Assembly: GCF_946404925.1 (NCBI RefSeq)
Contig: NZ_CAMJFM010000001.1
Coordinates: 124,001-188,000 of the forward strand
DNA: 64,000 bases
Direction: 5' to 3'
Source: an uncultured Prevotella sp.
Lineage (GTDB): Bacteria; Bacteroidota; Bacteroidia; Bacteroidales; Bacteroidaceae
The position numbers and the translations under genes were made by a program. This document shows, in pieces, positions 9,004 to 17,020 of the stretch. Every line of letters begins with the position of its first letter. The first letter of the stretch is position 1. The notes under the pieces are model-generated. The model did not search any database and was not told the DNA's origin. It worked only from the letters and a program-made list of their open reading frames with translations.

Positions 9004-9011
9004 CAAAGATA
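9004..9011 (-). promoter_or_regulatory. promoter of uvrB
   Basis: Minus-strand TATCTTTG followed by C, 8 bp upstream of the uvrB ATG, with a possible TTTG 23 bp further up. Confidence 0.6.
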
Positions 9012-9086
9012 CGAATAAGTTATTAAAAAAACATCAAAAAACACCAAAAACATGTATTAAAACTTTGTTATTTGCGCGAAAAGTGC

Positions 9087-9094
9087 TAATTTTG
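9087..9094 (+). promoter_or_regulatory. promoter of bamD operon
   Basis: TAATTTTG followed by C, with TTG at 9065-9067 (spacer 19 bp), 10 bp upstream of the bamD ATG. Confidence 0.65.
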
Positions 9095-9104
9095 CACCCC
9101 GAAT

Positions 9105-9932
9105 ATGAATAAAGGTATCATTACATTGGCATGTGCGGCCCTGCTACTTAGCAGTTGTGCCTCAGAGTTTAACAGCGTCTACAAATATGCAGACTCTGAT
9201 TATAAGTATGAGTATGCCAAAGAGGCATTCGCATGTGGAAAGTTCCAGCAGGCTACAACACTGCTTGAGGAACTGGTTACGATTAAGAAGGGTACTGAAG
9301 ATGCTCAGGAGTGTCTGTATATGTTAGGTATGGCCCAGTTCGGCAATATGGATTACGATGCAGCTTCGGAGACATTCAGGAAATATACAACAAGTTATCC
9401 TCGTGGCACTTATGCAGAATTGGCTTACTATTATGTAGGTCAGTCGCTCTACCAGAGTGCTCCAGAGCCACGTCTTGATCAGTCGCCAACTAATGGTGCC
9501 ATCACTGCCTATCAGCAGTTCATCGACTTGTTCCCTGAGTCAACACTTCGTCCTCAGGCCCAGGCTCGTCTCTACGAGCTGCACGATAAGCTCATCCAGA
9601 AAGAGTTCCTTTCAGCCGAGCTTTACTACAATCTGGGTGGTTACTTTGGAAATATCAACTCTAATGACGAGAGTAATTATACGGCATGCATCATCACAGC
9701 CCAGAACTGCCTTAAGAACTATCCTTACTGCAGTCTTCGCGAGGATTTGATGTTGCTCATTATGAAGGCCAAGTTCGAGTTGGCCGAGAATAGCTCTGAG
9801 GAGAAGCGCCTTGATCGTTATCGCGATGCCGAGGACGAGTGCTACGGATTCCTCAACGAGTTCCCTGAATCAAAGAATGCCTCACTGGCAGAGAAATATA
9901 TCAATAAGTGCAAAAAAGTAATTAAAGATTAA
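9105..9932 (+). CDS. bamD: outer-membrane protein assembly factor BamD
   Basis: Lipoprotein of the BAM complex that helps BamA fold beta-barrel proteins into the outer membrane. The 275-residue protein starts with a lipoprotein signal ending LLLSSC, with lipidated Cys18. The rest is made of TPR-like helical repeats: YKYEYAKEAFACGKFQQATT, CLYMLGMAQFGNMDYDAASE, TYAELAYYYVGQSLY and a QQFIDLFPES block, in the order typical of BamD/YfiO. It heads a three-gene unit with the omega-like subunit (3-bp gap) and a DUF4293 protein, an arrangement seen in other Bacteroidetes. Confidence 0.92.
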   Translation: MNKGIITLACAALLLSSCASEFNSVYKYADSDYKYEYAKEAFACGKFQQATTLLEELVTIKKGTEDAQECLYMLGMAQFGNMDYDAASETFRKYTTSYPRGTYAELAYYYVGQSLYQSAPEPRLDQSPTNGAITAYQQFIDLFPESTLRPQAQARLYELHDKLIQKEFLSAELYYNLGGYFGNINSNDESNYTACIITAQNCLKNYPYCSLREDLMLLIMKAKFELAENSSEEKRLDRYRDAEDECYGFLNEFPESKNASLAEKYINKCKKVIKD

Positions 9933-9935
9933 GAT

Positions 9936-10274
9936 ATGGATTATAAGAAGTCAAAAGCACCGGTTAACACCGTAACACGTAACATTATGGATCTGTGTGA
10001 TGACACAGGTAATATCTACGAGAGCGTAGCTATCATTGGTAAGCGTGCCAACCAGATTAGCCTGCAGATTAAGGACGATCTGTCAAAGAAGCTGGCTGAG
10101 TTCGCTTCGTACAACGATTCACTCGAGGAGGTATTCGAGAATCGTGAGCAGATTGAGATTTCACGTTACTACGAAAAGCTGCCAAAGCCAAGTCTTCTCG
10201 CAACTCAGGAGTTTGTTGAGAACAAGGTTTACTGGCGTGATCCTTCTCGCGAGAACCAGATTCAGGAGGATTAA
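9936..10274 (+). CDS. rpoZ: DNA-directed RNA polymerase omega-like subunit (Rpb6/RpoZ family)
   Basis: A 112-residue protein of the Bacteroidetes omega family, which helps assemble RNA polymerase. The central part, NIYESVAIIGKRANQISLQI followed by KDDLSKKLAEF, matches the conserved omega/Rpb6 core (GxRAxQI helix). The C-terminal tail is longer and acidic as usual for this phylum. It lies 3 bp after bamD and 6 bp before the DUF4293 gene, so all three are probably translated from one mRNA. Confidence 0.88.
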   Translation: MDYKKSKAPVNTVTRNIMDLCDDTGNIYESVAIIGKRANQISLQIKDDLSKKLAEFASYNDSLEEVFENREQIEISRYYEKLPKPSLLATQEFVENKVYWRDPSRENQIQED

Positions 10275-10280
10275 TTTGTT

Positions 10281-10742
10281 ATGATACAGCGTAAGCAGAC
10301 ATTATATCTCTTGGCGGCCATTATTATGACCGTCATTTGTCTTTGTATGCAGATAGGTTCATTTAAGTTGGGTGGCCTGCAGGTGGCTCGTGTATACAAT
10401 CTTTGGTATACCGATCCCATTGGCAAGCATCACTTTGACACTTGGCCCTTGATGGCAGTACTGCTGCCAACAACTGCAATTGCTGCCTATACCATATTTA
10501 TATATAACAACCGTAAGATGCAGGCATTGTTCTGTCTTTTCAACGTGTTGTTTATCATAGGTTGGTATGTGTGCTTCTTCGTTGTAGGTCAGATGGTAGG
10601 CGATAAGTCGTGGGGAGCAGTAAGTTTCCGTCCCTCATGGCCAGCAGTATTCCCCGCCATCTCGCTGATACTCTACCTGATGGCCCGTCGCGCCATCATC
10701 GCAGATGAAAAGCTAGTCCGATCAATGGACAGAATTAGATAA
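10281..10742 (+). CDS. DUF4293 family membrane protein
   Basis: A 153-residue inner-membrane protein with four hydrophobic segments: near residues 8-27 (LYLLAAIIMTVICLCMQIGS), 54-75, 84-105 and 122-140. It begins MIQRKQTLYLL, as members of DUF4293 do. Function is unknown; the conserved position after bamD and the omega subunit is the only hint. A strong terminator follows. Confidence 0.8.
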   Translation: MIQRKQTLYLLAAIIMTVICLCMQIGSFKLGGLQVARVYNLWYTDPIGKHHFDTWPLMAVLLPTTAIAAYTIFIYNNRKMQALFCLFNVLFIIGWYVCFFVVGQMVGDKSWGAVSFRPSWPAVFPAISLILYLMARRAIIADEKLVRSMDRIR

Positions 10743-10750
10743 ATACTATT

Positions 10751-10774
10751 AATCCCCGCCAATTGGCGGGGATT
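10751..10774 (+). terminator. rho-independent terminator, bamD operon
   Basis: A perfect 10-bp stem (AATCCCCGCC / GGCGGGGATT) around an AATT loop lies 8 bp after the DUF4293 stop. It can also serve the convergent response-regulator gene ending at 10784. The same stem sequence is reused at 32191. Confidence 0.85.
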
Positions 10775-10783
10775 GTTGTATCC

Positions 10784-11539
10784 TTACATCGAGTAGAATG
10801 TTGCCATGAATGCTTGGCGATAGTTCTTGCTGATTTTCAGTTCGCGTATTTCATCCAGCGGCTCCTCAAGTATACATATTGACTCTTGTATCATCTTTAT
10901 CTTATTTACATTCACAATGTATCGCTTGTGAATTTGAACAAAATCTGATGAATAGTTTAATATTACGTTCGTTGTAGTTCGATGACGCAATGTGTAGACA
11001 GAATTGTCTATGCACACAATCTCCCATATCTTACGCTCTTGATTGAATCTGAAAAAGGCTATATCCGCAAGATTTAAGGCCATATGTTCGTTCATGGCGT
11101 TTACTACAAGAATAATCGGCAAATGCTCTTCTGTCTTTGTGAAACGTGGAATCGATGCCAACTTGTTTTCGTAGAAACGTGCCATAAGTAGACTTAGGTC
11201 TTGTTCCGTGGGGGGCTTTAGTAGGTAGTCAAATGCTTGGCGTCGTATAGCGTCAAGCATGTATTTGTCATGACCTGTATAAAAAACTATCTTTGTTTCC
11301 GGCTTGATGTCGTTGCGTATCAGGGTACAAAAGTCCAGGCCCGACATTGTTGGCAGTTCTATATCTAGGAAAATAATATCAGGTTCTGACTTTATTATCG
11401 AATCTGCAGCAGTTTCTGCATCTCCTGCAGAGCCAACTACTGTAACCGAGTAGTTGTTCTCCAGCATCTGTTTCAATACTTTTACTGCCTCAATGTTATC
11501 ATCTACGATGAAAGCTTTTATTAATTGTTGCTTGTTCAT
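10784..11539 (-). CDS. LytTR-family response regulator
   Basis: A 251-residue DNA-binding response regulator. The receiver domain (residues 1-125) has the acidic pair D13/D14, phospho-acceptor D59 in IIFLDIELPTMSG, the Thr of FYTGHD and the Lys of DYLLKPP. The C-terminal half is a LytTR DNA-binding domain (IAFFRFNQERKIWEIV, VYTLRHRTTTNVI, FVQIHKRYIVNVNKI). It lies 13 bp downstream of the sensor kinase and surely forms a pair with it. Target promoters cannot be deduced here. Confidence 0.92.
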   Translation of the reverse strand: MNKQQLIKAFIVDDNIEAVKVLKQMLENNYSVTVVGSAGDAETAADSIIKSEPDIIFLDIELPTMSGLDFCTLIRNDIKPETKIVFYTGHDKYMLDAIRRQAFDYLLKPPTEQDLSLLMARFYENKLASIPRFTKTEEHLPIILVVNAMNEHMALNLADIAFFRFNQERKIWEIVCIDNSVYTLRHRTTTNVILNYSSDFVQIHKRYIVNVNKIKMIQESICILEEPLDEIRELKISKNYRQAFMATFYSM

Positions 11540-11552
11540 ATTGGTTTATGGA

Positions 11553-13580
11553 TTATTCATCCTTGTTTGTTATTTGATAGTTATAATTGTCAGGCAATAG
11601 AATCCACGAGCGACAACCGCTCTCATCATCTTGTTGCCAGTTGTTTATTCCGAAAGATATTTTATTATCATTGTTGTCATTAAGCAGTTGTATGGTTTGT
11701 CGCATCACACGTCCACCTAATTGAGTTCCTGTCTTTCTGGATATTTGCAGACCTGTTCCGTTGTCAATAACTTCTACAAGTGTTCCATTGTCTTTGCGTG
11801 TTGCTCTTATCAATAGTTTACGCAGATGTCCTTCTCGTGGTTTCATTGGTCGTAGACCATGTTTCAGAGCATTTTCTGCAAATATTTGGATAGCCATTGA
11901 TGGCAGGTTTACTGCTTGGGTGTTTACATCTTTTGCTATTTCTTTTGTGTATACAAAGTCCGGTCCCATTTGTCTGCCTTCTATGTCAAGATAGTAGTCT
12001 ACAAATGCCAACTCCTCGTCAAGTGTTGTTTGTAGAATATCTGATTGTTCCAAGCCGCGTCTTAATAGTTGTGTCAGCGAATTCAGGTCTATGTCGCGTC
12101 CTTCCATCTGTGCCAATACCTCATGGTTCAGAGCATTATATATGAAATGTGGGCTTATTCTGTTGCGAATGTTTTCCATACGCATCATTATTATTTTTTG
12201 GTGAGTTTTGAGATTGTTAAATCGTTGGCGACGGCGATATATATGGAACTGTCCAATAATCAAAATCACAACCAGAAGCATTACAGCAAGTAGGGCCCAT
12301 GCAATAATCTTGTCTGATTGAGCCTTTTCTATAGCGCGCTGCTGTTCTGCCACTTGTTTATCGTGCTGATACTCCAGTAGTTTGGTGCTGAATTGCATGC
12401 TGGTATTTGCTGCCTGCATTGAGTCGACCATAAGGTTCAGTTGTTGGTCGGCCTCGTAAGCCTCTTTGTATCTCCCCACTTCGCTCATTATCTGCTTTGT
12501 TGCCTTTAAGCGCTGCACTTTTGCAGCTGGTATATGTGGGTCTGGCACTGTGCTATTTACCAACATGCTGAGTGCTTTTGCTGTTTGACCTTCATGCATC
12601 TCAAGTTTGATGGCCGAAGTCTCTATATAATATATAAGAGGTGTAAAGTTTACTTTGTGGAAGAATGAATCTGCTTTGTGAAGAAGAGCTCTTGCAGAGT
12701 CTCCCTTTCCCAAACATACGTATACCTCACCTAGGTTTGTCAGCGATGTGTAATAATCCCAATCTTTTGTTTCGTCATCTTTCACAAGCTTAGCAGCCTG
12801 ATTATAGCAATTGCCTGCTTTTTCGTATTTTTGTTGGAAATAATAGTCATTACCTCTGTCGTTATAGTATATAAATTGGTCTGCCTTTATCATATTGGGC
12901 AGTTGCTGTTGTGCGCGATTCCACCAATGTTCACTTCTTTCGTAATCGCCCATATAGGTATAAACTGTGCTGATTCCAAGTATGAGTGGAATTTTATCCT
13001 CTTCACCTTTCCCAATGGAATCTGCAAGTTCAAGTGCTTTAATATAACCTTCTACACTCTTGTCGTATCTTCCTACTTGTCGATAGAAAAAAGCCTGGTT
13101 GGTCATCGCCGTCAATCTGAATTCGTTTTCCTCTTTCAGTGTTTCCAGTATCTTGATGGCTTTTTCGTTGTATATGATAGCTGAGTCAGGTCTTCCCAAG
13201 ATTGCGCTCATGAATACAGCTTTGGTTTTATTCCACTCTGCCAATATCAATCTGCGGGTCGGATTTTGTTTGCCTTGATGTTGCAATAAATAATGATGTA
13301 TTCGGTTGCTCACAGAGGTCATTGAATCAGCATTCATTTCTGCATACCAAACTCTGTTTTGAACTGAAAGCCATCTGTAATATAGGTCACTATCCTTTGT
13401 TTCGTTCATATGTTGGGCAATCATGTGTTTGGCAGCCTCTGTATTTCCGCTCTTGATGGAGTCTTCAATGCGTTTTATTTCAGAGTTCAAATTTTGTGGG
13501 GTAGGAGCCTTGCATGCTTCTATCCCAGTCACCAATACAATTAGTGATATTAGCCAAATATATACTCTATTATTCTTCAT
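11553..13580 (-). CDS. LytS-like sensor histidine kinase with TPR sensor region
   Basis: A 675-residue kinase with an N-terminal lipoprotein-like or signal-anchor segment (YIWLISLIVLVTGIEAC), a tetratricopeptide-type helical region (about residues 60-390, e.g. AIIYNEKAIKILETL, YDKSVEGYIKALELADS, YEKAGNCYNQAAKLV), a short coiled coil, one membrane span (AWALLAVMLLVVILIIGQFH) and a His_kinase domain with the phospho-acceptor block ISPHFIYNALN, followed by an ATPase domain (IFAENALKHG, EVIDNGTGLQ). TPR-plus-LytS kinases are common in Bacteroidetes. The TTG at 13601 lies in the promoter -7 element, so the ATG at 13580 is the start. Confidence 0.88.
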   Translation of the reverse strand: MKNNRVYIWLISLIVLVTGIEACKAPTPQNLNSEIKRIEDSIKSGNTEAAKHMIAQHMNETKDSDLYYRWLSVQNRVWYAEMNADSMTSVSNRIHHYLLQHQGKQNPTRRLILAEWNKTKAVFMSAILGRPDSAIIYNEKAIKILETLKEENEFRLTAMTNQAFFYRQVGRYDKSVEGYIKALELADSIGKGEEDKIPLILGISTVYTYMGDYERSEHWWNRAQQQLPNMIKADQFIYYNDRGNDYYFQQKYEKAGNCYNQAAKLVKDDETKDWDYYTSLTNLGEVYVCLGKGDSARALLHKADSFFHKVNFTPLIYYIETSAIKLEMHEGQTAKALSMLVNSTVPDPHIPAAKVQRLKATKQIMSEVGRYKEAYEADQQLNLMVDSMQAANTSMQFSTKLLEYQHDKQVAEQQRAIEKAQSDKIIAWALLAVMLLVVILIIGQFHIYRRRQRFNNLKTHQKIIMMRMENIRNRISPHFIYNALNHEVLAQMEGRDIDLNSLTQLLRRGLEQSDILQTTLDEELAFVDYYLDIEGRQMGPDFVYTKEIAKDVNTQAVNLPSMAIQIFAENALKHGLRPMKPREGHLRKLLIRATRKDNGTLVEVIDNGTGLQISRKTGTQLGGRVMRQTIQLLNDNNDNKISFGINNWQQDDESGCRSWILLPDNYNYQITNKDE

Positions 13581-13598
13581 AAAGAATGTTTGTTGCTG

Positions 13599-13606
13599 CA
13601 AAGTTA
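13599..13606 (-). promoter_or_regulatory. promoter of the LytS/LytR-type operon
   Basis: Minus-strand TAACTTTG followed by C, 18 bp upstream of the ATG at 13580. It is divergent from the 13776 promoter. Confidence 0.6.
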
Positions 13607-13775
13607 CGAAAAATAATCAAAAAGCCCTTCTTTTTTTTGATAAAACATTTTGTGTGTTTTTGACATCTAAAATTATTATCCCCGTTGAGTAGATTATTTG
13701 TCGCTTTGTCTACGTTAATCTCTTTTCGACGTAATAATGTCTTTTTGCGTGTTTTGATGGAATGCATAAAATTCA

Positions 13776-13783
13776 TATATTTG
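13776..13783 (+). promoter_or_regulatory. promoter of the secreted-protein pair
   Basis: TATATTTG followed by C, with TTTG at 13753-13756 (spacer 19 bp). It drives the gene starting at 13814. The 165 bp between this and the divergent kinase promoter show no other gene. Confidence 0.7.
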
Positions 13784-13813
13784 CGACATCATTTAATTAA
13801 AAACTTAATGATT

Positions 13814-14707
13814 ATGAAAAAGGTATTATTATTAACTGTGATGTCAATTATATTTGGCACCGGTTTATCGTTTGGTCAGACCGAAAATGCATTCGAAGGT
13901 GAGGTTACTGCTGATCTTACTACTGTTCAAAAGATGAAGACACAAGTCAAGACAAAGAACTTACTTGCTAAGATGATTTTGAAGAATGTGATGAAGAAGG
14001 TTGAGAATAGTGGATTCTATACCGGCTCATACACTACTACCACCATTTCAAAGGGAAACAAGTCTATTCTCTATACGCCATATAACAACAGCTACACGAT
14101 TATAGAAAAAAATGGCGATCAGTTGAAAACTACCACTTATTTCCCGTATATTAAGAAGGGTTACTATACTAATAACAACCTCACTGAAGGTAAAAAGCAA
14201 TTGGAAGAAATGCGTAAGGGCACTGTTGAGAAGACTGGCGAGACGATGGAAATATTGGGATATAAGTGCGAAGTCTATAAGGTGAAGTATGAGTTAAAAA
14301 CCGATTCAGCAGGCACTAAATCAACTACTAATTTGCATAACGAGTTTGCTGTTTGCACCGATCCTTCGCTTCCAGGTGTCGATGAAGAAGTACTGCCAGG
14401 TGTGAAGGGCGTTCCTTTGAAGTTTATCAATAATACGGTATCACAAACAACAAACGATATGCTTAATATGGACTTCCTGATGTATATTGCAAGCGTCACA
14501 AAGGCTGTTAAACCAAGAAAGGTCGACGACTCAGAATTTGCTGTTCCTGAGGATATCAAGCTTATTGATGCTGACAAGGATGCCAAAGGAATGTTGAAGA
14601 TTACCGAAGAGAACATGAAGTACTTGAAGAAGAATAAGCTTTGGAACGAGAAGAATCCTGACGAGATTAAGATTTATGACAATCTCAATGAGGATTGGGA
14701 GTATTAA
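13814..14707 (+). CDS. secreted protein, DUF4412-like, unknown function
   Basis: A 297-residue protein with a signal peptide (MKKVLLLTVMSIIFGTGLSF, cleavage near GQT). The mature part has a Lys-rich region, a Thr/Tyr-rich beta stretch (GFYTGSYTTTTISKGNKSIL) and the block GETMEILGYKCEVYKVKYEL, which resembles the core of DUF4412-type periplasmic proteins. The frame extends upstream to 13685, but the promoter elements lie inside that extension, so the ATG at 13814 (MKK) is preferred. It is followed 12 bp later by another secreted protein. Role unknown. Confidence 0.65.
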   Translation: MKKVLLLTVMSIIFGTGLSFGQTENAFEGEVTADLTTVQKMKTQVKTKNLLAKMILKNVMKKVENSGFYTGSYTTTTISKGNKSILYTPYNNSYTIIEKNGDQLKTTTYFPYIKKGYYTNNNLTEGKKQLEEMRKGTVEKTGETMEILGYKCEVYKVKYELKTDSAGTKSTTNLHNEFAVCTDPSLPGVDEEVLPGVKGVPLKFINNTVSQTTNDMLNMDFLMYIASVTKAVKPRKVDDSEFAVPEDIKLIDADKDAKGMLKITEENMKYLKKNKLWNEKNPDEIKIYDNLNEDWEY

Positions 14708-14719
14708 GTAATTTAAATA

Positions 14720-15976
14720 ATGAGGTCTTTATTTCTATTAATAGCGATAATAGTTTCTCCTGTCTGCTTTTCGCAGACGGGAGACTCATTATTCTTATAC
14801 CGTAGGGGATCAATTTATTCCATTTTGATTAGTCATCGTGACTTGATGTTCGAACAGGATATCGAGAATGCATTCAATAAGATGCCTGTACCTGATAAAT
14901 ATAATGACCATGGTCTGGGTAAAAAAGTATTTTATACTTCAGAGAAGAATTTGAAGATGAAAAACCTGGATCAGCATACAGGATTTGTGGTAAACAGTTC
15001 ATCTGATAAGAATGAGATGAACGAATACGATTTTTTTCTTCAGAGACAGGGCATTGCCAGCCGACTGGTCGCGAAGTGGTTCCATCGCAGGAGGTCTGGT
15101 GGGGTTTGCGATATGGAACTGGTTAAGGAAAGAGGTTATAACAATGCTTCGGAGGCAGACAAAAGATTGGCTGCCTTGTCAATCCGAAAGGATGATATTT
15201 TGAAAGATGCGGGCGAGGAACTAATTGGTAGTACGTTTGTCTTGATAAATGATATCAGGTATATTGATAGGAGTAGCGGTTCTTCTATTCTTGGAGGATT
15301 AGTTAGTTCTACTATCAACATTAGTAATGCTATGAAAGGTAAAGATACCTTTGGACAAGACAATCTAGGCACGGTAATTAAGAGCTATAAAGGTTTTAAT
15401 GTTAAGATAAAAACCTATTTGTATCAATTGGTGTGGGATGAACCAACCGCTGCCTTTTTTTATAACGATATATATACTGAGCAACCTGATAATGCTAAGA
15501 ATGAGAATTTTGAGAATAATAGAGGAAAATTCTCACTCGTTTTTCTAGGTATGCAGGAGAGTAGTGGCAAGGATATCTCATTTATGGGTATTAATGAGAG
15601 CGAACCTCAGGTAATGGTGCTTAAGGCATGCCAGAGAGCAATGGATGAGAATGTGGCTAATCTGCAAAAGAATTTTGAAGTATTTAAGATCAAGGCACCG
15701 CTTATCAGCGTTGATCCTATAAGGTGTGAAATCGGTTTGAAAGAAGGTATAACCGATAAAAGCCGCTTTGAAGTGCTTGAAGCGGTTATTGACGAAAATG
15801 GACATGTTGACTATAAGCGCAAGGGCGTTATTCGTCCTGTAAAGAATATGATTTGGGATAATCGTTTTATGGCCGTTGAGGAACATGCTGATAATGCCTC
15901 TTTAGGATTTACAACTTTCGAAAAAGTGAGTGGTGGAGACTTTTATCAGGGAATGTTGGTAAGAGAATTAAAATGA
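14720..15976 (+). CDS. secreted protein of unknown function, 418 aa
   Basis: Not recognised. The 418-residue protein has a signal peptide (MRSLFLLIAIIVSPVCFSQ, cleavage before TGD) and no further membrane segment. Notable parts are LMFEQDIENAFNKMPVPDKYNDHGLG, a basic patch WFHRRRSGGVCD, and a repeated idea of an alpha/beta domain with ELIGSTFVLINDIRYI and YKGFNVKIKTYLYQLVWDEP. The C-terminal part (RCEIGLKEGITDKSRFEVLE, RKGVIRPVKN, DFYQGMLVRE) looks like a small beta-domain. It probably shares the mRNA of the preceding secreted protein and may be controlled by the divergent LytS/LytR-type pair (inference from position only). Confidence 0.55.
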   Translation: MRSLFLLIAIIVSPVCFSQTGDSLFLYRRGSIYSILISHRDLMFEQDIENAFNKMPVPDKYNDHGLGKKVFYTSEKNLKMKNLDQHTGFVVNSSSDKNEMNEYDFFLQRQGIASRLVAKWFHRRRSGGVCDMELVKERGYNNASEADKRLAALSIRKDDILKDAGEELIGSTFVLINDIRYIDRSSGSSILGGLVSSTINISNAMKGKDTFGQDNLGTVIKSYKGFNVKIKTYLYQLVWDEPTAAFFYNDIYTEQPDNAKNENFENNRGKFSLVFLGMQESSGKDISFMGINESEPQVMVLKACQRAMDENVANLQKNFEVFKIKAPLISVDPIRCEIGLKEGITDKSRFEVLEAVIDENGHVDYKRKGVIRPVKNMIWDNRFMAVEEHADNASLGFTTFEKVSGGDFYQGMLVRELK

Positions 15977-16019
15977 TTTCTAAAAAACGCAAAGACTATT
16001 AAGAAAAATAATGTAATTA

Positions 16020-16051
16020 TTTGTATAATTGGATGGAATTATGTATTTTTG
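16020..16051 (+). promoter_or_regulatory. promoter upstream of HU-like gene
   Basis: TTTG at 16020-16023 and TATTTTTG at 16044-16051 with a 20-bp spacer. The transcript would start near 16058 and carry a leader of about 125 nt containing a 21-bp tandem repeat. Confidence 0.65.
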
Positions 16052-16065
16052 CAATCCAGAAGTCT

Positions 16066-16218
16066 ATGTCCTTAACCTTGAAATGTATATCTGAAGGCCT
16101 GGGATGTATATTCGGATGCTTGGGATGTATATTCCGCGCCTTGGGATGTAATTCTTTTAAGAGACAAATTAAAAATACAATGATATGGCAAATTATATAC
16201 TACAAGAGATGCCTATAA
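16066..16218 (+). CDS. possible Cys-rich leader peptide, 50 aa
   Basis: A 50-codon frame lies within the leader of the HU-like gene and overlaps its first 34 bases in another frame. It encodes a heptad-like repeat, LKCISEG, LGCIFGC, LGCIFRA, LGCNSFK, because the underlying 21-bp DNA repeat is exactly seven codons long. There is no recognisable family. It may be translated as an upstream ORF, or the repeat may act only as DNA/RNA. Low confidence as a gene. Confidence 0.25.
   Translation: MSLTLKCISEGLGCIFGCLGCIFRALGCNSFKRQIKNTMIWQIIYYKRCL
16079..16162 (+). repeat. 21-bp tandem repeat, four units
   Basis: Units at 16079-16099, 16100-16120, 16121-16141 and 16142-16162. All share the core T-G-(G/A)-(G/A)-ATGTA; units 2 and 3 share TGGGATGTATATTC. 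Units 1 and 4 are more diverged. It lies in the leader of the HU-like gene. Confidence 0.75.
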
Positions 16219-16811
16219 GGCAAGAAGATGGGAAAAAGAGAGTTTATCCACGCATTCAGGTTTATTCGCGATTTGATTATGAACAGGTGCTTGAGCGAAT
16301 GTCGGGCTATCCAGGTTCGCCAGGCAAGGGAGCGCTAATGTCGGCCTTCGATATGCTCAGACAGATGCTCGTTGCAAGTCTGCCTGAGGGACATACTATC
16401 AAGATTGATGGACTGGGAACTTTTTCTCTTTCTCTAGAGTTTGACGACCAAAAACCTAATGAGAAGATGAGTGACGAAGATAATATGGCATATCGTCACG
16501 TCAGAATTAAAGATGTTAACTTCAAGGTGGAGCCAGACCTTCTTCTCGCTTTGAATAAGAATGCAGAGTTTACCCGTTCGGAGATTGGTGTGCGCAGTCC
16601 GAGTAAGCCAAGCTGTGATCGTGAAAAACGTATTGAGAAGGCTCTTGACCATATAGGCAAGCATGGATTCTTATCACTTGCCGACTATGTTAACATAACA
16701 GGGTTAAGTCGTACTGCTGCAAGTAGAGAGCTTCGGTCGTTTGAAGAGTTGGCCGATGTCCCTATTAAGGGTAGTGGCGTACCGCCGCACAAAGTCTGGG
16801 TAAAGGAATGA
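16185..16811 (+). CDS. HU-like (DNABII) DNA-binding protein with C-terminal helix-turn-helix
   Basis: A 208-residue nucleoid-type protein. Residues 1-125 are an HU-like domain of the Bacteroidetes HU-HIG type: IRQEDGKKRVYPRIQVYSRF, the helical GSPGKGALMSAFDMLRQML, the beta-arm GHTIKIDGLGTFSL and VRIKDVNFKVEPDLL. Residues 140-208 resemble a winged helix (ALDHIGKHGFLSLADYVNIT, LSRTAASRELRSFEE, PIKGSGVPPHKVWVKE). It likely bends DNA or acts locally as a regulator. It sits directly before the 15-kb surface-protein operon, but separated from it by about 210 bp and a separate promoter. Confidence 0.8.
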   Translation: MANYILQEMPIRQEDGKKRVYPRIQVYSRFDYEQVLERMSGYPGSPGKGALMSAFDMLRQMLVASLPEGHTIKIDGLGTFSLSLEFDDQKPNEKMSDEDNMAYRHVRIKDVNFKVEPDLLLALNKNAEFTRSEIGVRSPSKPSCDREKRIEKALDHIGKHGFLSLADYVNITGLSRTAASRELRSFEELADVPIKGSGVPPHKVWVKE

Positions 16812-16895
16812 TTCTTATTTTGATCCAGATCGCCCTTTAAAATTTTGTCCTGTTGTTTAAATTCTTTGGCGCTTTGTCTGCGTCAAAGACGCTTT

Positions 16896-16919
16896 AATCC
16901 AAATTTTTCTGTTTGGATT
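16896..16919 (+). terminator. possible terminator hairpin after HU-like gene
   Basis: AATCCAAA and TTTGGATT form an 8-bp stem with a T-rich loop, 85 bp after the HU-like stop. No T-run follows, so this is weak. An imperfect stem (GCGCTTTG / CAAAGACGC) lies just before it. Confidence 0.35.
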
Positions 16920-16941
16920 GCCTAAAATTTTATCCCAAATA

Positions 16942-16973
16942 TTTGGAGGGTTAAAAAATATTTCTTATATTTG
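16942..16973 (+). promoter_or_regulatory. promoter of the surface-protein operon
   Basis: TTTG at 16942-16945, a 20-bp spacer and TATATTTG at 16966-16973, 47 bp upstream of the PEGA-protein ATG. It is the only clear promoter seen before the terminator at 32191. Confidence 0.65.
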
Positions 16974-17020
16974 CCCCAAACAATTAAGATTATTTATTAA
17001 CCTATAAAACAATAAAACGT

